A stretch of DNA of 64,000 nucleotides, taken from contig NZ_JACHEF010000003.1 in NCBI RefSeq assembly GCF_014207355.1, forward strand, positions 223,763 through 287,762, written 5' to 3'. Every line of letters begins with the position of its first letter. Position 1 is the stretch's first letter. Below are positions 25,309 to 34,851 of the stretch, in pieces. A program made the position numbers and the translations under genes. The notes below the pieces were generated by a model. It was not told the origin of the DNA, did not search any database, and saw nothing but the letters and a program-made list of their open reading frames with translations. This DNA comes from Mesorhizobium sangaii (GTDB taxonomy: Bacteria > Pseudomonadota > Alphaproteobacteria > Rhizobiales > Rhizobiaceae).

Positions 25309-26787
25309 TCACTCGCTCCACTTCACCTTGGTCAGGTCATTGGCCTGGATCGGCGCGTTTTCCCACAGGCCTTGCAGCTTGGCATCCCAGACGCCGACCT
25401 TGGGCAGTTCGAAGAGGAAGCCGACCACGGCATCATCGGCCAGGATCTTCTGCGCCTGTCCCAGCAGTTCCTTGCGCTTGGCCTCGTCGGAAGTGAGGTT
25501 CAGATCGGCAATCACCTTGTCGAAGGCCGGATTGTCGTAGTTGAAGTAATAGTCCTTGCGCGAATAGATATCGATGTCGTTGGGCTCGGTGTGCGAGACG
25601 ATGGTCAGGTCGTAGTCCTTCTTGGTGAACACCTGATCCAGCCACTGCGCCCATTCGACCGGGACGATCTCGAGATCGATGCCGACGTCGCGAAGTTCCG
25701 AGGCGATGATCTCGCCGCCGAGCCGCGCGTAAGAGGGCGGTGGCAATTTCAGCGTCGCCTTGAAGCCGTTCTCCAGTCCTGCTTCCTTCAGCAGTTCCTT
25801 GGCCTTGGCGACATCGTGCGGATAGCGGCCGGTGAGGTCGACATAGTCCTTGTTGGCCGGTGACATGTGCGAGCCGATCGGCTGGCCGAGGCCGGCCGAG
25901 GCGCCGTCGATGATCGCCTTGCGGTCGAGCGCATAGGAGATCGCTTGTCTCACCTGCAATTTGTCGAAAGGCGGCTTCTTGTTGTTGATCGACAGGAGGG
26001 TTTCGCCCTCGGTCGCGCCGATCACCACCTTGAAACGCGGGTCGTCCTTGACCTGCGCGACGCTGTCGGCATCGAAGAACGGGAAAGCCTGGATGTCGCC
26101 CGACAGCAGCGCCGGCACATAGGCGGCGGCATCCGGCACGATGCGGAACTCGGCCTTGTCGAGGAACGCTGGCGTGCCCCAGTAATTGTCCGATTTGACC
26201 AGCGTGATCGACGATCCCTTGGCCCAGCTCTGGAATTTGAATGGGCCGGTGCCGATCGGCTTCTCCTTGTTGGTGTCGGCCGATTCAGGCGCCACGATCA
26301 CCGCGTCGCCCCAGCCCATATTGTAGAGGAAGGACCCTTGAGGGTTCTTCAGCGTCACCTTTACCGTTGCCGGATCGACCACGTCGACCTTGTCGATCGC
26401 GGCGAACAAGCCTTTCTGCGCATTGACCGAATTGTCGGCGCGGGCGCGGTCGAGCGAGAACTTCACGTCGCTGGCGTCGAAATCGGTGCCGTCGTGGAAT
26501 TTGACGCCGCTGTGCAGCTTGAAGGTGTAGACCTTGCCGTCATCGGAAATGGTCCAGCTTTCGGCCAGATCCGGCAGCACCTCGCCTTTCGGCCCGATGC
26601 GGGTCAGGCCCTCGAACACATTGGCGTAGAGAACCTCGTCGATGGCCGCGGCAGCACCGGCGGTCGGATCGAGATGCGGCGGTTCGAGTGGAATGCCGAT
26701 GACGAGGTCGGTTCGCGCGGCGAACGCCGAGGTGCCAGTGGCCAGCGACAGAACCGCGGCGGCCAGAATGGTTTTCCACAATCTCAT
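25309..26787 (-). CDS. ABC transporter substrate-binding protein, family 5 (peptide/nickel type)
   Basis: 492 residues. A Sec signal peptide (MRLWKTILAAAVLSLATG, cleavage near AFAA) places it in the periplasm. The family-5 hallmark follows (GIPLEPPHLDPTAGAAAAIDEVLYANVFEGL is split across residues ~28–58; KFHDGTDFDASDVKFSLDR is the standard motif). ATG 26787 is chosen over one 15 bases upstream because GGGGAG sits seven bases ahead of it. It delivers ligand to the permeases downstream. Confidence 0.92.
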   Translation of the reverse strand: MRLWKTILAAAVLSLATGTSAFAARTDLVIGIPLEPPHLDPTAGAAAAIDEVLYANVFEGLTRIGPKGEVLPDLAESWTISDDGKVYTFKLHSGVKFHDGTDFDASDVKFSLDRARADNSVNAQKGLFAAIDKVDVVDPATVKVTLKNPQGSFLYNMGWGDAVIVAPESADTNKEKPIGTGPFKFQSWAKGSSITLVKSDNYWGTPAFLDKAEFRIVPDAAAYVPALLSGDIQAFPFFDADSVAQVKDDPRFKVVIGATEGETLLSINNKKPPFDKLQVRQAISYALDRKAIIDGASAGLGQPIGSHMSPANKDYVDLTGRYPHDVAKAKELLKEAGLENGFKATLKLPPPSYARLGGEIIASELRDVGIDLEIVPVEWAQWLDQVFTKKDYDLTIVSHTEPNDIDIYSRKDYYFNYDNPAFDKVIADLNLTSDEAKRKELLGQAQKILADDAVVGFLFELPKVGVWDAKLQGLWENAPIQANDLTKVKWSE

Positions 26788-26945
26788 CGTGCGACTCCCC
26801 ATGCGTTTCAGACGTGCTCAAACCCGGGCGATAGAAGCGTGATTTGGCCACAGAGTAAATTGCGTTTCGTTCTGCCCGGCAGGATGGCTGGGAATGTTTT
26901 TGCCGTGACAGCCCTGTCGGCAGGTCGAAGCTTATTGCGATGCGA

Positions 26946-28226
26946 CTATCCGGTGGCTGTGCCGCGCAGCAGCACGTTGATCCCGATCGCCATCACCTTG
27001 GCCGCTTCGACCATGTCCGATATCCCGACCCATTCGTCCGGCCGGTGGGCGAGGTCGAGTATGCCCGGGCCATAGGCGATGCAATCATAGATATGGCCGA
27101 TGCGGGCAATGTGCTTCTGGTCGTAGGTGCCGGGCGAGATGACATAGTCCGGTTCGCGGTCGAAGATCGCCATGATGCCTTGCGCCACCGCCTTGACCAC
27201 AGGCGCGTCGCGCTCCGTCATCAGCGGCAGCACTTCCATCAGGTCGCGGATCTCATAGTCGAATTTTTTCCGCTCGCGCTTCAGCCGGTCGAGAATGCCG
27301 GTCACTTCACCTTTGACCGTGTCGAGGTCCTCCTCGAGCAGGAAGCGGCGGTCGATGGTCAGCCGGCAGGAATCGGGCACGTTGGGCGAAGGCAGGCCGG
27401 GCCGGAAATCCTCGGTCTGGCCACCGTGGATGGAGTTGATGTTCATGGTCGAGCGCTTGGCGCCTTCGGGCACGACAGGCATGCGCGTCATCTTGCGGTC
27501 GAGCGCGGGGAACAGTTCATCCTCGAAGGCCTGCAGCACGGCGCCCATATGGCGTACCGCATTGTCGCCGAGAAACGGCATCGAGCCGTGAGCGATCTCG
27601 CCCTTGGTCTCGATCTCGGCCCACCAGACGCCGCGATGACCAAGGCAGATGCGGTCCTTGTTCAGCGGCTCGGGAATGATGACGTGGTCGACCCTGGGTT
27701 TCGAGAAATAGCCGAGCTTGGCCAGATGGGCGACACCGCCGAAGCCGCCGGATTCCTCGTCGACGGTGCCTGATATTTCGATGGCGCCTGGAAAGTCGGG
27801 AAACACCTCCATGAAGGCTTCGGCTGCAATGACCGAGGCGGCTAGGCCGCCCTTCATGTCGCAGGCACCGCGGCCGTAGACCTTGCCGTCCCGGACGATG
27901 CCGGCAAAGGCATCGACGGTCCAGCCGTCGCCGGCTTCGACAACGTCGATATGCGAGTTGAAATGGACGCAGGCACCGGGCGAACGCCCGTCGAATCGTG
28001 CAACGACATTGACACGCGGGTAGCGATCGGTGTCGCCGGGCGTGCCTTCGGCACGGATGAATTCAGTCTCGAAGCCACTCTTCTTCAGTCGCGCACTGAG
28101 ATATTCGGCGCATGGCCGGTAGGCCTCGCCGGGTGGGTTGATGGTCGGAAAACGGATCAGGTCGGCGGTCAGCGCGACGACATCGTCGCGCCGGTCATCG
28201 ATTGCCTTGAGGAGTCGCTCGTTCAT
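26946..28226 (-). CDS. M20-family metallohydrolase (ArgE/DapE/ACY1 type)
   Basis: 426 residues. Metal ligands are visible in HFNSHIDVVE (His, Asp), GRGACDMKGG (Asp), the EE of TVDEESGGFGG, and the C-terminal His of LDLAHRPDE. The family removes N-acyl groups or cleaves small amides from amino acids. It lies 158 bases upstream of the peptide-type binding-protein gene on the same strand, suggesting it hydrolyses what the transporter brings in. No signal peptide, so it is cytoplasmic. Confidence 0.88.
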   Translation of the reverse strand: MNERLLKAIDDRRDDVVALTADLIRFPTINPPGEAYRPCAEYLSARLKKSGFETEFIRAEGTPGDTDRYPRVNVVARFDGRSPGACVHFNSHIDVVEAGDGWTVDAFAGIVRDGKVYGRGACDMKGGLAASVIAAEAFMEVFPDFPGAIEISGTVDEESGGFGGVAHLAKLGYFSKPRVDHVIIPEPLNKDRICLGHRGVWWAEIETKGEIAHGSMPFLGDNAVRHMGAVLQAFEDELFPALDRKMTRMPVVPEGAKRSTMNINSIHGGQTEDFRPGLPSPNVPDSCRLTIDRRFLLEEDLDTVKGEVTGILDRLKRERKKFDYEIRDLMEVLPLMTERDAPVVKAVAQGIMAIFDREPDYVISPGTYDQKHIARIGHIYDCIAYGPGILDLAHRPDEWVGISDMVEAAKVMAIGINVLLRGTATG

Positions 28227-28446
28227 CCGACGAGTTGAGCAGCGATATCAGCGGTTTTGCAAGCCCGCCGATGAACAGACCCGTGCGGCGTGTCGTTGCG
28301 GCAACTATCGCGCGAAATCGTTCAAATTCGCTGCTTTGGATTGGCGAATTGGTCAAGGAGTGTGTGCTATCCGTTCGCTGCCATTAAAAAGATGAAAAAC
28401 AACGTGATGGCAGGCAAGTAAGGGGCAATCAAAGGGGTTTGATCGC

Positions 28447-28875
28447 ATGAAAAAGACTGTTCTTATGGCAGCCGTGTTTGTCGCGATGTTGTTCGGAGGT
28501 GCGGGGCAAGGCTGGGCGGCCAGCCTCGTTGCAAACATAGACGTGTCGTCGCAGACAATGACCGTCAGATATGGCTTTTCGGTCTATCGGTGGAGCGTGT
28601 CCACCGCGCGATCCGGCTATTTCACGCCGCGCGGCACCTATCGGCCGCAACGCACGGCACGGATGTGGTACTCGCGCAAATACCATATGTCGCCAATGCC
28701 TTATTCCGTTTTCTTCCATGGCGGCTATGCCATCCATGGAACCGGCGCCGTCAGGCAACTCGGGAGGCCGGCATCGCATGGCTGCGTGCGGCTGCACACG
28801 GCCAACGCCGCGACCTTCTATTCGATGGTGCGGGAAGTGGGTTTCGGCAACACGCGGATTGTTGTGACGAACTAG
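28447..28875 (+). CDS. Small L,D-transpeptidase (YkuD domain) with signal peptide
   Basis: 142 residues. N-terminal signal peptide (MKKTVLMAAVFVAMLFGGAG, cleavage after WAA). The YkuD active site is SHGCVRL with Cys113 and His111, and His97 is upstream in YAIHGTG. Such enzymes form 3-3 peptidoglycan cross-links or attach proteins to the cell wall. It is one of the shortest YkuD forms, lacking LysM or PG-binding modules. Single gene. Confidence 0.85.
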   Translation: MKKTVLMAAVFVAMLFGGAGQGWAASLVANIDVSSQTMTVRYGFSVYRWSVSTARSGYFTPRGTYRPQRTARMWYSRKYHMSPMPYSVFFHGGYAIHGTGAVRQLGRPASHGCVRLHTANAATFYSMVREVGFGNTRIVVTN

Positions 28876-28918
28876 GGCCGTCGGGCGCCCGTCCGGAGCG
28901 CGGGGTTGTCTTTGTTAG

Positions 28919-28948
28919 CCGGTTCAACGTCGGCGGTCGCTGAACCGG
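28919..28948 (+). terminator. Possible hairpin after the L,D-transpeptidase gene
   Basis: CCGGTTCA (28919–28926) pairs with TGAACCGG (28941–28948) across a 14-base loop. No clear T-tract. The rest of 28,876–29,222 holds no gene I can support. Confidence 0.35.
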
Positions 28949-29222
28949 TCAACTGTTTGTTGGCACTTTTCCTGATTGCTATGGCCGTCGAAGCCAGTGG
29001 CAAGTTGGAACGCGTTCATTCTTGGCCGACTGCCGGTGCCTCTTTCCAAAGCGGCGCCAAATTTTTCATTACCATCTAGAAAGCATTGGTATGAGACGTT
29101 CCGCCGGTGGTGGCGGCCCCTGGGCGACCAGTTTTCTATATTGGATGTCTCTTACTTATTGCAGGCCGGTCAATCGGTAACCAGAAGTCTCGCCACTGCG
29201 CACCGATTGTCGGAATTGACAG

Positions 29223-30431
29223 ATGCTCTCCCAGCCAAAGATGGACGATCGTGTTTCCAGTCGGCCCGCCGGAGTGGTTATTCTTGGTGGGGCGCACGGG
29301 ACACTGGCGCTAGCCAGGAGCCTTGGCGCGCAGAAAGTGCCGGTCTGGTTGGTAAGCGCCGACACGCCTTTGCCCCGCTTTTCGCGTTATGCTCATCGGC
29401 AGATGACGTGGCCCGGCCCAGAGGATGACGGCGCCGTTGCCTTCCTGAGGAAGCTGGCTGAGACCCAGGGATTGGACGGATTTCTACTGGTCCCCGGCGG
29501 CGACCCTGAAGTTCGGCTGGTGTCGCAAGCCATCGAGCAGCTGTCCGACGTATTCGACGTGGTGCTGCCGCCGTGGCAGCAACTGAAATGGGTTTGTGAG
29601 AAGCCGCTTCTCTATCGCCGTGCCCGCGAACTGGCGCTCGCCATTCCGCTGACCTACGAGTTTACTTCGCTGGAGCAGGCAAGGGCGGCGGAGCTTCGCT
29701 TTCCAGTCATCCTGAAGCCGAACATGGGCGGGCGCAGCCGTTTTGCTCGCGCAAAGGCCATTCTGGCCAACGACCAGGCGTCGTTCCTGACAGCCTACAA
29801 ATGGGCCGCCGAAGAGATCGGTTTCGAGAATGTCGTCGTTCAGGAAATGATACCGGGGGGAGGAGAAGGCCAGTTCTCCTACGCGGCGCTGTGGAACCGG
29901 GGCGCACCGGTGGCCGAGTTTACCGCCCGCCGCAGCCGGCAGTATCCGGTTGATTTCGGCTACACCAGCACGTTCGTCGAGGTCGTCGACGAGCCGCAAC
30001 TGATCGACGCCGCGCGCCGGCTGCTTGGATCGATCGACCACCACGGACTGGTGGAGGTCGAATTCAAGCGCGACCCCCGCGATGGCTCGTTGAAGATACT
30101 CGATGTCAATCCGCGGCCCTGGACATGGTTTGGGCTTGCCGCTGCCGCGGGCGTCGATCTCGGCGCCATGCTTTGGGCGATCAGGTCGGGCCACGAGGTC
30201 GAGGCGGTCTCGGCGCGGCCGAATACATCCTGGATGTATCTGGTTCGGGACATGGTGGCCGTCAGCAAGTTGATCTCAAGCGGCCAGCTGACAAGGCAGG
30301 CCTATTTGCGCTCGTTCGGTTCGGTACGGGCATGGGCGACATTCACGGCAAGCGACCCGATGCCGGGCGTGATCGACGTACCCTTGACCATGTGGAGAGT
30401 GCTGACGAGGCGAATACTTCGTAGGCGGTGA
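29223..30431 (+). CDS. ATP-grasp superfamily carboxylate–amine ligase-like protein
   Basis: 402 residues. The N-terminal pre-ATP-grasp Rossmann-like part (VVILGGAHGTLALARSLG) is followed by an ATP-grasp core: FPVILKPNMGG binds phosphate, VVQEMIPGGGEGQFSY follows, and VEVEFKRDPRDGSLKILDVN contains the metal-binding Glu/Asn. The enzyme class joins a carboxylate to an amine through an acyl phosphate; the substrates are unknown. GGAA lies seven bases ahead of the ATG. It is followed by an FAD oxidoreductase. Its last five codons are duplicated as part of a 65-base tandem repeat. Confidence 0.75.
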   Translation: MLSQPKMDDRVSSRPAGVVILGGAHGTLALARSLGAQKVPVWLVSADTPLPRFSRYAHRQMTWPGPEDDGAVAFLRKLAETQGLDGFLLVPGGDPEVRLVSQAIEQLSDVFDVVLPPWQQLKWVCEKPLLYRRARELALAIPLTYEFTSLEQARAAELRFPVILKPNMGGRSRFARAKAILANDQASFLTAYKWAAEEIGFENVVVQEMIPGGGEGQFSYAALWNRGAPVAEFTARRSRQYPVDFGYTSTFVEVVDEPQLIDAARRLLGSIDHHGLVEVEFKRDPRDGSLKILDVNPRPWTWFGLAAAAGVDLGAMLWAIRSGHEVEAVSARPNTSWMYLVRDMVAVSKLISSGQLTRQAYLRSFGSVRAWATFTASDPMPGVIDVPLTMWRVLTRRILRRR

Positions 30432-30545
30432 AACCATTAACCGACAACGTCAAGTCATCTTCCGGACAGGCAGTAGGATGACTTCGTAGGCGGTGAAACC
30501 ATTAACCGACAACGTCAAGTCATCTTCCGGACAGGCAGTAGGATG
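30416..30545. repeat. Perfect 65-base tandem duplication across the ATP-grasp stop codon
   Basis: Bases 30416–30480 and 30481–30545 are identical. Copy 1 holds the end of the ATP-grasp gene with its TGA (30429–30431). Copy 2 falls wholly in the intergenic region. Identity implies a recent event. Confidence 0.95.
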
Positions 30546-30645
30546 CGGTTCATTTCCGCATTCTTAACCTGGGAATGTTTAGGACGACGGGGTGTCGGAC
30601 CGAGTTTCAGTCGCGGTCAGGCGTCGAGAAAACGGAACCAGTGAC

Positions 30646-31866
30646 ATGACCGCTCCCATGCCCAGGACCGATTGCGAGGTGGCTGTGATCGGTGCCGGGC
30701 CGTTTGGGCTGGCCGTTGCTTGCGCCCTCAAGGCGGCGGGCATTGAAACGCTTGCCCTCGGCGGCGCAATGTCCTTCTGGCGCGATCATATGCCAAGAGG
30801 CATGAGGCTGCGCTCACCCTGGCATGCGACCTATATCGGCCATACCAAAGGTCCGCTCTCGCTCGATTCTTACGCAGCGGTCCTTGGAATCTCGCCGCGC
30901 GAACCGCTGCTGCTGGAGAACTTCGTCGACTATGGACTGTGGATACAGGCCCAGACGGTTCCCGATCTGGATACACGAATGGTTGTCCGCGTCGAGACGG
31001 CGAGGGGAGGGTTTCGCCTCGCCCTTGCCGATGGCGATGCCGTCCAAGCGCGGCGAGTCGTCGTTGCCACCGGGCTGATGAACCAGCAGATGATCCCAAG
31101 CGTCTTCGATGGAATGCCCGTCGAACTGGTCAGCCATGCCAGCGAACATGCCGGCTACGAGGCCTTCCGCGGCAAGCGGGTCGCGGTTGTCGGGCGTGGG
31201 CAGAGTGCTTGCGAATCCGCGGTGCTGCTGAAGCGTAGCGGTGCGGATGTCGAACTTGTCTGCCGTGGCGACATCCATTGGCTTGGGTATCGAACGCTGT
31301 CGGGAAACAAAAGCTGGAGTTTGCGCGACTTCGCTTCGGAGCGCCTTGCGTCTCCCTCCAGGGTCGGGCCCTTCCCACTGTCCTGGCTGGTCGACGTTCC
31401 AGGCTTTGTGCACCGGTTTCCGGCGGCAGCCAGAGACGGGCTCAACACGCGCAGTCTTGGGGCCGGCGCGTCAGGCTGGTTGAAGCCCGACTTCGACGGG
31501 ATAAAGGTCAATGCCGGCAGCAGGATTGTCGGTGCTGCCGCCAAGGACCACGCCATCGAACTGCGGTTCGAGAAGGATGCCGCCACCTTCGATCATGTGC
31601 TGCTGGGAACGGGCTACCAGATCGATATCGCCAGGCTCGGGCTGTTCGCGCCCGACGTGCTAGCCGCAATTGCGCGCCGGCAAGGGGGGCCGGTGCTCTC
31701 CGCGGGGTTCGAGTCGAGCATCCCGGGCCTGCATTTCGTCGGTGCGAGCGCCGTCGGCAGCTTTGGTCCGCTGATGCGTTTCACCGCCGGCACGCCTTAC
31801 GCCGCGCGCAACGTCACCCGTTTCGTCAAGGCCAGAGGCAAGGGCTACGCCGCGGCGCGAAACTGA
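30646..31866 (+). CDS. NAD(P)/FAD-binding oxidoreductase (flavin monooxygenase-like)
   Basis: 406 residues. Two dinucleotide-binding motifs are visible: VIGAGPFGLAVA near the N-terminus and VAVVGRGQSACESAVLL in the middle, as in lysine/ornithine-type monooxygenases and related flavoproteins. FDHVLLGTGYQID near the C-terminus is the usual ATG-like motif. I start at ATG 30646; an in-frame GTG at 30592 also has an AGGA site, but the extra 18 codons have codon use unlike the rest of the gene. It follows the ATP-grasp gene and overlaps the convergent methyltransferase gene by 22 bases. Substrate unknown; the pair could form a small biosynthetic or peptide-modifying unit. Confidence 0.75.
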   Translation: MTAPMPRTDCEVAVIGAGPFGLAVACALKAAGIETLALGGAMSFWRDHMPRGMRLRSPWHATYIGHTKGPLSLDSYAAVLGISPREPLLLENFVDYGLWIQAQTVPDLDTRMVVRVETARGGFRLALADGDAVQARRVVVATGLMNQQMIPSVFDGMPVELVSHASEHAGYEAFRGKRVAVVGRGQSACESAVLLKRSGADVELVCRGDIHWLGYRTLSGNKSWSLRDFASERLASPSRVGPFPLSWLVDVPGFVHRFPAAARDGLNTRSLGAGASGWLKPDFDGIKVNAGSRIVGAAAKDHAIELRFEKDAATFDHVLLGTGYQIDIARLGLFAPDVLAAIARRQGGPVLSAGFESSIPGLHFVGASAVGSFGPLMRFTAGTPYAARNVTRFVKARGKGYAAARN

Positions 31867-32702
31867 AAGACCGCGTAGTCGATGGTTCGGATCGCATCGA
31901 GAAAGCCGGGCATCGGCGGCACGGGAAGTTCGATGAAAACGCCGGCCTCGCGGATTGCCGGCCTTGCCCAATCGATGGCGCGGTGGCTTGAGCTTCCGTA
32001 GACGATGAAGCAGTCCCGCCTGTGCCGTTCAAGCGACGACACGAGATTCTTCAGAACGATGTCGAAAACGTCCTTGGAAAAAGGATTGTAGAAATAAACC
32101 ACCAGCGGCGCATCGGGAAATTCGTAGGCTGCCGCGTCCGCCTCGACGACACTGAGCGCCCGGCATTTCTGCGACGGATCGCTGAAGCGTTCTATGTTGC
32201 TCCTGGCGATTTCGACCAGCTCGCGTGCGAACTCCACCCCGATGATCTCTGCAAACGGATAGCGCGACGCCAGCAACAGCGTGCGCGATTTTCCAGAGCC
32301 GATATCGATGAATGTGTGGCCCTCAATATCCCGGGGCAGCGACTTCATGATGAAGTCAAAGGTTTTCGGCGAGGTGCATACGGCTTCGTTGCCCTTGCTG
32401 CGATGCGGGCCGACGACATCGAGCGCCGCGAGCTGGATCGAACCGGCCGTATCGACATCGTGCCGGCGATCCCATTTTCGCGCGAGGCCATCGGCGATGA
32501 TATAGCGGACGTTTCGCAGGACAAAGCCAACGCTCGCACCGATCCCGTGTCGACGAACGAGCCTGACCGGCTCCAGCAAGCCTCGGTGGCGGATAAAGGA
32601 CCAGGCCCTGCCAAAACGGCCAAACGAGCGGTCTTCGAGCCTATCCCGGTCGGCACGACGCGTTTCGAGACTAACCATGCAACGGGCCCAGCCGATGAAC
32701 AT
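31845..32702 (-). CDS. Class I SAM-dependent methyltransferase
   Basis: 285 residues. The SAM-binding core is visible: FIDIGSGKSRTLLLASR (motif I), IIGVEFARELVEIARSN (motif II) and VVYFYNPFSKDVFDIV later. The ~110-residue N-terminal part is basic and has no known motif. The start is uncertain: MFIGWARCMV (32702) or the Met eight residues later (32678) are both possible, and neither has a strong ribosome binding site. Divergent or convergent neighbours give no pathway clue beyond the overlapping flavoprotein gene. Substrate unknown. Confidence 0.65.
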   Translation of the reverse strand: MFIGWARCMVSLETRRADRDRLEDRSFGRFGRAWSFIRHRGLLEPVRLVRRHGIGASVGFVLRNVRYIIADGLARKWDRRHDVDTAGSIQLAALDVVGPHRSKGNEAVCTSPKTFDFIMKSLPRDIEGHTFIDIGSGKSRTLLLASRYPFAEIIGVEFARELVEIARSNIERFSDPSQKCRALSVVEADAAAYEFPDAPLVVYFYNPFSKDVFDIVLKNLVSSLERHRRDCFIVYGSSSHRAIDWARPAIREAGVFIELPVPPMPGFLDAIRTIDYAVFQFRAAA

Positions 32703-32787
32703 CCCTGGGATATCTGCGCCCCGGCCGTTTAAGATTCCCTGACCAACAAAGCTACGAATGTCAGGACCGGTAGCCAATCGACAAGTC

Positions 32788-33783
32788 TCAGGCGCCAGCG
32801 ACTGGCGCTTCCGCCTGCGGGGGCCGCTTTCTGCGCCGGCCGCCGATCTCCCACCTTTTGTGGAACCACATCCACTGGCCGGGGTCTTCGCGTACCCAGC
32901 GCTCGACAACGTCGTTGAGAAGCTGGGTGGTGGCGCGGACATCGACGATGCCGTCAGCGGTCCGCGGCAAGGTCAGCTTGTCCTCGATCTCGAGCCGGAA
33001 GCGGTTGCCCGGAAGCCTGACGCAGCGCGCCGGATAGACGTCGCAGTCGTAGTGACGGGCAAGCGTGCCCAGCACGCGATTGCTCTGGCAGGGACGGCCG
33101 AAGAATGTCGTCTCCAGGCCGTTGGAGAATTTCTGGTCGACCAAGACGCCGATGTTGCCGCCATTCTCCAGGACCCCGGCCAACGCGAACGAGGCGCCGG
33201 CCATCGATGGCAGCAGCGACCCCATGGTCGAGCGGCGCGTCGAGAGGATGTAGTCGGCAAGGTAGGGGTTGTTTGGCGGGCGAAACAGCGCCGTGATGTT
33301 CATGCCGAAGGTGGCGGCGGCCACCGGCAGCAATTCGAAATTGCCGAGGTGGCCGGTGAAGACGATGTGCGGCTGCTTTTCGGCGGCGATCTCGACGAAG
33401 TGTTCTATCCCCTTGACCTCGACGCGTCCCGGGCTGGTAGCGGCGGGATCGTAGTCGAACAGGGCGTCGAGAAAGATGTATTCGGCGGCCAGGCGGGCCA
33501 TGTTGCCCCACATGTCGGAGGCGATGGCCTGGATCTCGGCTTCGCTCTTTTCCGGATAGGCCTTGCGCAGATTGTCGACGGCGACCTGATGGCGTCCCAC
33601 CCGGGGGCCGACACGGCGCGCGACGCGGTCGGCGAAATTCAGTGCGCTGTCGGCCGGCAGCAGGCGCAGGACCGAGATGATCATCATCGCCGCACGCGCC
33701 ACCAACCAGTAGTTCAACTGGCGCAACTGCCTGCCATAGCGAAATTTGAGATCGCGGCGAAACTTCTTGAGCACTGAGGTCAA
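32788..33783 (-). CDS. lpxXL: Lipid A acyltransferase for the very-long-chain fatty acid (LpxXL)
   Basis: 331 residues of the LpxL/HtrB family. The catalytic HxxxxE-type motif is in FTGHLGNFELLPV, followed by RPPNNPYLADYIL and the VDQKF segment typical of lauroyl acyltransferases. In rhizobia LpxXL transfers 27-hydroxyoctacosanoate from AcpXL to lipid A at the inner membrane. The assignment rests on the gene order: it is the last gene of an acpXL-type operon on the same strand. Start ATG 33783 overlaps nothing and directly follows the adh gene (three-base gap). Confidence 0.9.
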   Translation of the reverse strand: MTSVLKKFRRDLKFRYGRQLRQLNYWLVARAAMMIISVLRLLPADSALNFADRVARRVGPRVGRHQVAVDNLRKAYPEKSEAEIQAIASDMWGNMARLAAEYIFLDALFDYDPAATSPGRVEVKGIEHFVEIAAEKQPHIVFTGHLGNFELLPVAAATFGMNITALFRPPNNPYLADYILSTRRSTMGSLLPSMAGASFALAGVLENGGNIGVLVDQKFSNGLETTFFGRPCQSNRVLGTLARHYDCDVYPARCVRLPGNRFRLEIEDKLTLPRTADGIVDVRATTQLLNDVVERWVREDPGQWMWFHKRWEIGGRRRKRPPQAEAPVAGA

Positions 33784-33786
33784 GCT

Positions 33787-34815
33787 CTAGTCGACGCGCA
33801 GGATGATCTTGCCGAACACGTCGCGGCCTTCCATGCGCTTCAACGCGGCATCGATATCGTCGAAGCCGACTTCGGTGTCGATGACCGGTGCGACCTGTCC
33901 CGCCGCCATTTTCTGCATGGCGTTGGCCATGTTCTCCATGCGGCAGCCGAACGAGCCAAGCAGTTTCAACTGCTGCTGGAACAGCTGCATCAGGTTGATC
34001 TGCGTCGAGACGCCCGAGGTCGAGCCGCAGGTCACCAGGCGACCGCCGCGCTTCAGGCACAGCATCGAGCCGGCAAAGGTGTCGGCGCCGACATGTTCGA
34101 AGACGACATCGACGCCCTTCTTCTTGGTCAGCTTGCGCACGACACCTTCGAAACGGTCGTCGCGATAGTTGATGACATGGTCGGCGCCGAGCGCCCTGGC
34201 CCTGTCGATCTTGTCGTTCGAGCCGACCGTGGTGATGATCGTGCAGCCCATCCGCTTCGCCAGTTGGATGGCCGCCGAGCCGATGCCGGAGCCACCGGCA
34301 TGGACAAGGATGGTCTCGCCTGGCTGCAGCCGGGCATTGTCGAACAGCATGTGCTCGACGGTGCCGAAGGTTACGGGCGCCACCGCGGCACCGATATCGG
34401 TCACGCCGGGCGGGGCGGGGACCAGCAGGCGTGCCGGCAGGTTGATCTTCTCTTGCGCGAAGCCGTCGAGATGGAAGCCGTGAACCCCCGAAACATGTTC
34501 GCAGAGATTGTCGCGGCCTTCGCGGCAGGCACGGCAAAGGCCGCAGGTGCGTGCGCCGTAGATCGAAACCAACTGTCCGGGCAAGAGACTGGAAACGCCG
34601 GGACCGACCGCCTCGATCTCGCCGGAGGCTTCCGCACCGACGACCAGCGGCAGCTTGCGCTTGGCGAAGGCCATCCCGCGCCAGCCCCAGACGTCGATGT
34701 GGTTCAGCGCCACCGCCTTGATGCGCAGCGTGACTTCGCCGAGTGCCGGCGGCGGGGGAGGCGGCAGGTCCACTGTTTCAAGACGGCGGTCCTCGATAAG
34801 TTGCAGTGCGCGCAT
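33787..34815 (-). CDS. Zinc-type alcohol dehydrogenase of the VLCFA cluster
   Basis: 342 residues, medium-chain dehydrogenase/reductase. The structural-zinc cysteine lobe is visible (CGLCRACREGRDNLC), as is the NAD(P)-binding LVHAGGSGIGSAAIQLAK. The catalytic-zinc cysteine position holds Asn (ALNHIDVW), so it may act like quinone or enoyl reductases rather than a classic zinc alcohol dehydrogenase. Homologues sit at this place in rhizobial acpXL clusters, where a reductase step is needed. It lies between fabF1XL and lpxXL with tiny gaps. Confidence 0.82.
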   Translation of the reverse strand: MRALQLIEDRRLETVDLPPPPPPALGEVTLRIKAVALNHIDVWGWRGMAFAKRKLPLVVGAEASGEIEAVGPGVSSLLPGQLVSIYGARTCGLCRACREGRDNLCEHVSGVHGFHLDGFAQEKINLPARLLVPAPPGVTDIGAAVAPVTFGTVEHMLFDNARLQPGETILVHAGGSGIGSAAIQLAKRMGCTIITTVGSNDKIDRARALGADHVINYRDDRFEGVVRKLTKKKGVDVVFEHVGADTFAGSMLCLKRGGRLVTCGSTSGVSTQINLMQLFQQQLKLLGSFGCRMENMANAMQKMAAGQVAPVIDTEVGFDDIDAALKRMEGRDVFGKIILRVD

Positions 34816-34851
34816 GGAGCCTGTCGGTTCTGATTGGCGGAAACAGGTCGC

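Noticed and set aside
30481..30545. Repeat array resembling a CRISPR
   Set aside because: Only two directly adjacent copies with no spacers; this is a tandem duplication. No CRISPR or cas genes were seen anywhere in the window.
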